From Lewinella sp. IMCC34191 (GTDB taxonomy: Bacteria > Bacteroidota > Bacteroidia > Chitinophagales > Saprospiraceae), in assembly GCF_003390935.1 (NCBI RefSeq), contig NZ_QNQZ01000001.1:868001-932000 (forward strand): DNA of 64,000 nt, read 5' to 3'. Positions 58,844 through 64,000 of the stretch are shown in pieces; position 1 is the first letter of the stretch, and every line of letters starts with the position of its first letter. The notes under the pieces were generated by a model. That model was given only the letters and a program-made list of their open reading frames with translations. It did no database searches and was not told where the DNA came from. The translations under genes were made by a program, and so were the position numbers.

Positions 58844-61156
58844 ATGCTGCGCACTATCCTGCTATTCCTGGCCGCAATCCCCTTGTCGGCCCAGAGCACC
58901 GTTACCCTTAGCGGAACGGTCACCGACGCTACCTCCGGCGAGCAACTCGCGGGAGTCAACGTATATCGCCCCGCCACGACCACCGGCGTTCAGACGAATG
59001 CCTACGGCTTCTACAGCCTGACGCTTCCCGTGGGTGGTGCGGACACGCCCCGCATCGTATTCAGCTACCTGGGCTACCGCAGCGACACGGTAGCCATCAC
59101 GGCTGAAATTGGGAGACTGGATATCGCCCTGGAACCGTCCGGCGAGCAACTCGCCACCGTGGAGGTCAGTGCCCGAAGCGACGCGGCCGCCCGCGCCAGT
59201 GCCGGCGTACACCAGTTGGATCCCCGGGACGTGGCCGTCAATCCGGTACTACTGGGTGAAAAAGACGTATTCAAAGCCCTACAGTTGTTGCCGGGCGTCG
59301 CCAATCCCCGGGAAGGTTTCGGCGGCCTGTTCGTGCGCGGAGGCACCCCGGGCCAAAACCTGATCCTGCTCGACGGGGCTCCCGTCTACAATGCCTTTCA
59401 CCTCTTCGGCTTCCTTTCGGTCTTTAACGCGGATGCCCTCCAGGGGGTGACGCTTTACAAGGGACAGTATCCCGCCCGCTTCGGTGGCCGCGTGTCCTCC
59501 GTGGTCGACCTGCGGATGAAGGAGGGCAACCGCAAGGACTGGCACGGGCGGGGCGGCATCGGACTGCTTTCTTCCCGGCTTACGCTGGAGGGACCCATTG
59601 GTAAGCGCGAGAAGGTTAGCGTCCTCCTCTCCGGCCGCCGCACCTACCTCGACCTGCTTTATAATGTACTGAGCGGCGAACGGGACAAGCTCTACTTCTA
59701 CGACGGTAACTTCAAGGTCAATTACCACCTCGACGACCGCCAGCAGCTTTTCGTCAGCGGCTACCTGGGCCAGGACCGCTTCTCCTTCGTAGATGAATAC
59801 GGGGGTGTGGAACAAACCGACGGCTTCGACTGGGGCAACCAGACGCTCACCGTCCGCTATAATCGGCAACTCGGCCAACGGGCCTTTTTAAATCTTACGG
59901 CTTTACGAACGGGCTTCGACTTTAGGGTAATTAACGAGGAATCGGCTGCCGACCGCTTCTACCGGGTGGAGTACCGCAGCGGTATTCGCGACCTGGGCCT
60001 GCAGGCCGATCTCGACTACTTTCTCTCGAACCGCCATACCCTCCGGGCGGGATTGGCCGCCACCGACCACGACTTTACGCTAACCACCAGTGCGGAACGC
60101 CTGGATGTCCCGGCCGGGCGCGCCGACGGAGCCGACACCGTGCGCGCACTGGAGCTGACGGTCTACCTGGAGGATGAATTTACCGTGTCCCCACGGCTGA
60201 CGGCCAACTACGGATTGCGCTTCACCCGCTTCACTCCCCGGACGGGTCGGAGCTACGCGGCCCCCGAACCCCGACTCAGTTTGACCTACCGGCTTGACGA
60301 TGCCTGGACGGCCACCGCCGGCTACGCATACACGCGGCAGTACCTCCACCTACTATCGAATTCCGGTCCGAGTCTGCCCACCAGCCTCTGGGTGCCGGCC
60401 TCGGAGGAAGTCCGCCCCCAGTCCGGCCAACTCCTGTCGCTGGGCGCCGCGTGGAGCCCCCCCGTCGGGAGCTGGTCGTTCACGGGCGCGGTATTCTACC
60501 GACGGTTTAGTGACATCATCGGCTACGCCAACGGAGCCAGCTTCTTCCTCCTCGACGCCCTCAATACACCCGGACAGGCCGACCGTATCGACGTGGTCGA
60601 TAACCTAACGACGGGAACTGCCCGTGCCGCAGGACTGGAAATGGGCGGCACGTATACGGGTTCGCGGCTGACGGCTTCCCTGGCCTATACCCTCTCCCAC
60701 GTCGAGGAGCAACTGTCCGGCGTCAACGATGGTGAGTACTACCCCGCCGCCCAGGACCGCCGTCACGATCTGACGTTATCCGCTCGCTTCGACCTTCGTC
60801 CTAATCTGCTCCTCTCCGCTAACTGGACCTACCGCAGCGGCGTGCCTACGACGGTACCGATTAGCCAGTACGGCTACAATCGCCTACCGGGATTCGGATC
60901 CGGGAGCGCCCGCCTATCCGACTTTGAGGAGCGTAACAATTACCGTATGGCCGCGGTCCATCGACTGGATCTAGCCCTGCGGTGGATGCGATCCCCGCGT
61001 TGGGGTAAGGTGGTTTGGGAACTGGGCGTCTACAACGCCTACAGTCGCGCCAATCCCTTCTGCGTCAGTACGTGGCGAAATGGCGGTAGCAATCGCCTGG
61101 TGCAGCACGCCCTGTTTCCCGTGGTGCCCTCCCTTAGCTTCAACTTTGAATTTTAG
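58844..61156 (+). CDS. TonB-dependent outer membrane receptor with CarboxypepD_reg-like domain
   Basis: 770 residues. Signal peptide MLRTILLFLAAIPLSA^QS. Carboxypeptidase regulatory-like domain at about 20-105 (LSGTVTDATSGEQLAGVNVYRP), plug domain about 110-230 (LGEKDVFKALQLLPGV; GLFVRGGTPGQNLILLDGAPVYNAFHLFGFLSVF), barrel to residue 770 ending VVPSLSFNFEF. The short size and the plug signature mark the type that pairs with DUF4249 lipoproteins, not SusD. It is followed after 3 bases by the DUF4249 gene. The substrate may be a peptide, siderophore or metal chelate; nothing in the sequence decides. Confidence 0.93.
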   Translation: MLRTILLFLAAIPLSAQSTVTLSGTVTDATSGEQLAGVNVYRPATTTGVQTNAYGFYSLTLPVGGADTPRIVFSYLGYRSDTVAITAEIGRLDIALEPSGEQLATVEVSARSDAAARASAGVHQLDPRDVAVNPVLLGEKDVFKALQLLPGVANPREGFGGLFVRGGTPGQNLILLDGAPVYNAFHLFGFLSVFNADALQGVTLYKGQYPARFGGRVSSVVDLRMKEGNRKDWHGRGGIGLLSSRLTLEGPIGKREKVSVLLSGRRTYLDLLYNVLSGERDKLYFYDGNFKVNYHLDDRQQLFVSGYLGQDRFSFVDEYGGVEQTDGFDWGNQTLTVRYNRQLGQRAFLNLTALRTGFDFRVINEESAADRFYRVEYRSGIRDLGLQADLDYFLSNRHTLRAGLAATDHDFTLTTSAERLDVPAGRADGADTVRALELTVYLEDEFTVSPRLTANYGLRFTRFTPRTGRSYAAPEPRLSLTYRLDDAWTATAGYAYTRQYLHLLSNSGPSLPTSLWVPASEEVRPQSGQLLSLGAAWSPPVGSWSFTGAVFYRRFSDIIGYANGASFFLLDALNTPGQADRIDVVDNLTTGTARAAGLEMGGTYTGSRLTASLAYTLSHVEEQLSGVNDGEYYPAAQDRRHDLTLSARFDLRPNLLLSANWTYRSGVPTTVPISQYGYNRLPGFGSGSARLSDFEERNNYRMAAVHRLDLALRWMRSPRWGKVVWELGVYNAYSRANPFCVSTWRNGGSNRLVQHALFPVVPSLSFNFEF

Positions 61157-61159
61157 TCC

Positions 61160-61993
61160 ATGCGTCACCTCCCCCCTATATCCCCGTTTCTAATCATCGT
61201 AATGCTGGCGACCGGATGTGCCGAGTTCTTCGATCGAGAGATCGAAGTGGATGCGTTGCCCTACGAGCGACAACTCGTACTCACTACGATCCTTACGCCC
61301 CAGGATTCACTCATCCGCGCCGATGTGTTCGTGACCGCGCCGGCCGTCGGGGATCTGCCACCGGACTACCCCACCAAGGGATTGGTAACGGAGGCAAGGG
61401 TTACCCTGGTGGGCCCGGCGGGAAGCTTCCCCTTTGCGTTCACGGCATCGGGGGGCTGGCGTACATATACCCTCCCGCAGACGGAGGCCCGTCTGAAGGC
61501 CGGGGAGACTTACGAAGTAGTAGCGGAGTGGGACGGGCTGACGGCCCGGGGGGAAGTGTTGATTCCGGAACGGAATATCCCGCTCGACTCGATTATCCTT
61601 CAGCAAGTGGTGGAAGACGACGGGGATCGGTACGTTCAGGCCCGGTGGCCCAATCAGGTCGGGGAACGGGATTACTACCTCTTGTATGCGGACCAAACCT
61701 ATCGCAGGGGGGGAAACCTCAGCCCCGATATACAGCGGGAATTGGCTGACTTCCTGCACGGTCGGGATGCGCTGGGGCCCTACCTTAGTGCAGCATTTAG
61801 CATACGTGCCGATTTCGAGAATACGGTCAACGTTTGCCAGACCACGCAGGCAACGTACGACTACCTTCTGACCCGCGGCACGCTCGAAGTAAACCACGAA
61901 AACCCCTTTGCGGAACCGACGACGGTGGCCAATACCCTGCAGGAAGGCCTGGGCCTGGTGGGGGCGGCGAATTGTTGGCAGTTCGAATTCTAA
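61160..61993 (+). CDS. DUF4249 lipoprotein
   Basis: 277 residues. Lipobox MLATGCAEF (Cys20). The DUF4249 pattern is seen in YERQLVLTTILTPQDSLIRADVFVTAPAVG (an opening beta-sandwich), WRTYTLPQTEARLKAGETYEVVAEW, then RYVQARWPNQVGERDYYLLYAD and a C-terminal GLVGAANCWQFEF. The lipoprotein is presumed to sit on the receptor encoded 3 bases upstream, as SusD does on SusC. It closes the three-gene operon 58340-61993. Confidence 0.9.
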   Translation: MRHLPPISPFLIIVMLATGCAEFFDREIEVDALPYERQLVLTTILTPQDSLIRADVFVTAPAVGDLPPDYPTKGLVTEARVTLVGPAGSFPFAFTASGGWRTYTLPQTEARLKAGETYEVVAEWDGLTARGEVLIPERNIPLDSIILQQVVEDDGDRYVQARWPNQVGERDYYLLYADQTYRRGGNLSPDIQRELADFLHGRDALGPYLSAAFSIRADFENTVNVCQTTQATYDYLLTRGTLEVNHENPFAEPTTVANTLQEGLGLVGAANCWQFEF

Positions 61994-62134
61994 GAGTTGG
62001 CCCTACTAGGGTTGGATTTGTGGGGAACAAACCGACCGACCACAACTGAGTGAATGGGAATATGCTGCGGTAAATAGCGGCGATCCCTTCCGGCTTTGCA
62101 AAGCCCTGCACCGATTTCTATTACCCTTTATTTT

Positions 62135-63080
62135 ATGACCGTGTTGACCCAGTCTTGATCACTGCGTTTCTGCTCCTTATTCATCCTCTGCCTCAGTTCG
62201 CTACCGGTAGGTGCCCAGCACGCACCGCGTGAGGCGGCAACCCGCTATCTGGATGAATTTTTTGCAATCGTGCGTGCGCGGGGTGCCGGACCGGGAGAAT
62301 TATGACTGGTCAGCGCTACGCCAGCGTGCCGACAGCATCGCGCAGCAGGCTACCACCCCGAAAGAAACCTATCCTGCCCTGCGGGATGTCCTGGAACGCG
62401 TGATCCGGCATTCGTTTTTAGTCGACCCTGACGGCACGGATAACTGGAAATCAGGGGGCGATGGATCGACGGATCCGGACGGCATCCGGGATATTCCGCA
62501 GGCCACCGGTCGTGTTATCAGTCCACAAGTGAGCTATGTGGCCGTCCCGGCGGTTGCCTGTGGGCACGGCCCTACCCTACGGTACTTTGCCGATTCATTG
62601 TAGGCGCTGATCGCTCGACTCGACGGTCCCCACACCCGCGGGTGATTGATTGAATTACGCCGAACCGGTGGGGGTAATTGCTGGCCGATGCTCGCCGGTA
62701 TCGGACCCATTCCCGGCGAAGGAACGGCCGTTTACTTCATGAATCGGGATGGTAGCCAGGCCAGCCCCTATGGCTACCGGAAGGGCGCCTCGGTACTCGG
62801 ACGCCGACAGGTCAAGGTAGGTGGAAGTACTGACCAACGGACGTACCGCCAGCTCGGGAGAAGTTATAACGGTCGTCTTCCGCGGACGACCGGATACCCG
62901 AAGCTTCGGAGCGGCCACGGCCGGCTATTCAACAACCAACGCCACCATTTTTTTATCCGACGGAGCCATGCTGAATCTGACCGTCTCCGTATACGGCGAC
63001 CGGAATAAGCATGCTTACGGCAACAAAATCGAGCCGGACGTCATGACCGACGATGCGCTGTCGGAGGCGGTGCCCCCCCC
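62135..63080 (+). pseudogene. Decayed S41-family (C-terminal processing-like) peptidase
   Basis: Homology to an exported S41 peptidase can be followed across frames. ATG 62135 starts MTVLTQS, stopped at once by TGA (62156-62158); the frame then reads LRFCSLFILCLSSLPVGA^Q, a signal peptide. A frameshift near 62290 leads to NYDWSALRQRADSIAQQA and the HSFLVDPDG region. TAG at 62601 and TGA at 62642 replace sense codons around ALIARLDGPHTRG; LRRTGGGNCWPMLAGIGP follows. A second frameshift near 62820 leads to VLTNGRTASSGE, with the catalytic-Ser region intact, and to NKIEPDVMTDDAL. With three nonsense codons and two frameshifts it cannot make an active enzyme. Confidence 0.85.
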
Positions 63081-63335
63081 TTACGTGCTGCGGTTCCGGG
63101 GCAACGGGTCGGGCAGACTTAGCAACCTTTTATCCTGCCGTGAAATGCGAAACGTGGCAAGTCAGCTTTGGAAACAAACCCGAACATTAACGATTCCCTC
63201 CACCCGAAATCTAACAATTGGCGGAGTGCACCGTTATAGTTAGCAGGGCAACAACTGAAGGAGATCCGATTCCTTCTTCCAATCTTGGTACCGGCTTTGG
63301 CCACTTTCTGCCCCCATATTCACTTCTATACCATT

Positions 63336-64000
63336 ATGGCCAAACCCATTCAACTCGGCGTTGAAGATATCCAACAGTCGCTGAAACACTGGAAATCCAT
63401 CATTGCCGAATACCAGCGCGCCAATACCTGGCGGGCGGTCGGTCAGCTGTTTACCAGCTTCGGTCCCTTCCTTGCGCTTTGGATCCTCATGTACTTTACC
63501 GTATCGTATTCGGTACTGCTCACCCTGGCGCTCGGCGTGGTCAACGCCTTCTTCCTGGTGCGGATCTTCATCATCCAGCACGACTGCGGTCACTACTCCT
63601 TCCTCGCTAAACGCAAGGTCAACGACGCCGTAGGTTTCGTCTGCTCCTTCTTTAGTTCCATTCCTTATACCTACTGGGCCCGGGTGCACAGTTTTCACCA
63701 CGGCCACACCGGACAGTTGGAGCACCGCGACATCGGTGATATCAATTTCGTGACCGCCGAGGAGTTCCGAAATTTCGGCAGGTGGGGCAAGCTGAAGTAC
63801 CGTGTATTTCGCAGTCCGTTGGTGCTGTTCCTGGTCGTCCCCGTGATTTACTTCAGCGTCGTTCTACGAATATCCAAAATCAACTTCCCCGGCTGGTCGC
63901 CGGTCATCCGGAAGCAGAATATCAATAATATCCTGATCCTGCTTACGTACGCGGGCATCGGTTACCTGGTCGGCTGGAAGGCTTTCCTGATCGTACAGGG
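63336..64000 (+). CDS. Fatty acid desaturase, partial (3' end beyond the window)
   Basis: The first 221 codons of an acyl-lipid desaturase of the delta-12/omega-6-like membrane type. The first His boxes are visible: IIQHDCGHYSFL (HxxxH) and ARVHSFHHGHTGQ (HxxHH). Membrane helices surround about residues 40-80 (FGPFLALWILMYFTVSY; LLTLALGVVNAFFLVRIF), 150-170 (PLVLFLVVPVIYFSVVL) and 195-210 (ILILLTYAGIGYLVG). The diiron enzyme would introduce a double bond in membrane fatty acids. The ATG at 63336 gives the family N-terminus. It has no overlap with the S41 remnant; the third His box is beyond the window. Confidence 0.88.
   Translation, partial: MAKPIQLGVEDIQQSLKHWKSIIAEYQRANTWRAVGQLFTSFGPFLALWILMYFTVSYSVLLTLALGVVNAFFLVRIFIIQHDCGHYSFLAKRKVNDAVGFVCSFFSSIPYTYWARVHSFHHGHTGQLEHRDIGDINFVTAEEFRNFGRWGKLKYRVFRSPLVLFLVVPVIYFSVVLRISKINFPGWSPVIRKQNINNILILLTYAGIGYLVGWKAFLIVQ

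Noticed and set aside
1-64000. CRISPR array, prophage or complete insertion sequence
   Set aside because: No regular direct repeats with spacers, no integrase, transposase or phage genes were found.

Overview
The window looks like a chromosomal piece of a moderately GC-rich marine-type Bacteroidota, most plausibly a Lewinella/Saprospirales relative. This rests on the SusC/SusD pair, the TonB receptor with a DUF4249 lipoprotein, a T9SS-type C-terminal sorting domain, an HU-CCDC81/SPOR protein, a YqgE protein, lipoproteins with acidic residues after the lipobox Cys, and many promoters of the Bacteroidota form TTG-N19-21-TAnnTTTG. The taxon is an inference; no 16S or marker comparison was possible.

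Layout. 1-7.1 kb: end of a MazG-like/pcm operon, then gltB-gltD (glutamate synthase). 7.1-14.3 kb: aldo/keto reductase, an unknown membrane protein, DEAD-box helicase, nicotinamidase, a 195-bp inverted-repeat block, a two-domain thioredoxin-fold lipoprotein, rimO and two tRNA-Leu genes closed by a strong terminator. 14.3-28 kb: envelope and translation housekeeping (HU/SPOR protein, YqgE, a CcmC/CcsA-like protein, a subtilase, an OmpA lipoprotein, tilS, rlmH, prmA), a 1570-residue exported protein of unknown function and a DUF58 protein. 28-38 kb: Spo0M-like protein, lipoproteins, dienelactone hydrolase, PQQ-type dehydrogenase, a three-gene operon of a PLP enzyme + DUF1611 (DgcN-like) + enolase-superfamily epimerase (DgcA-like), and a long RluA-type pseudouridine synthase. 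38-50.5 kb, all on the minus strand: a 1107-residue FG-GAP/ASPIC protein, susD, susC, and the operon DUF1080-M14 peptidase-P450. 50.6-53.3 kb: a zincin lipoprotein, about 1 kb without a gene, a TPR/DUF6624 protein. 53.4-58.2 kb: a redox/regulator cluster (AraC, NmrA-like reductase, TetR, zinc-free alcohol dehydrogenase, aldo/keto reductase). 58.3-62 kb: lipoprotein, TonB receptor, DUF4249. 62.1-63.1 kb: a decayed S41 peptidase. The window ends inside a fatty acid desaturase.

How the parts fit. Many genes face the envelope and heterotroph nutrition (SusCD, TonB receptor/DUF4249, peptidases, DUF1080, PQQ dehydrogenase). The PLP/DUF1611/epimerase operon probably handles D-glutamate or Glu-containing dipeptides. 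The 53.4-58.2 kb cluster looks like a response to reactive carbonyls or quinones under TetR and AraC control, with a clear palindromic operator between tetR and the dehydrogenase gene.

The least explained signals are non-coding: (i) four copies of a 16-bp unit arranged as two inverted pairs, each at exactly 33-bp spacing; (ii) a 17-bp element TACCTGCGCTCCGCCGC upstream of five genes, always in the same orientation as the gene; (iii) several promoters whose -7 box ends 3-4 nt before the ATG, predicting leaderless mRNAs.
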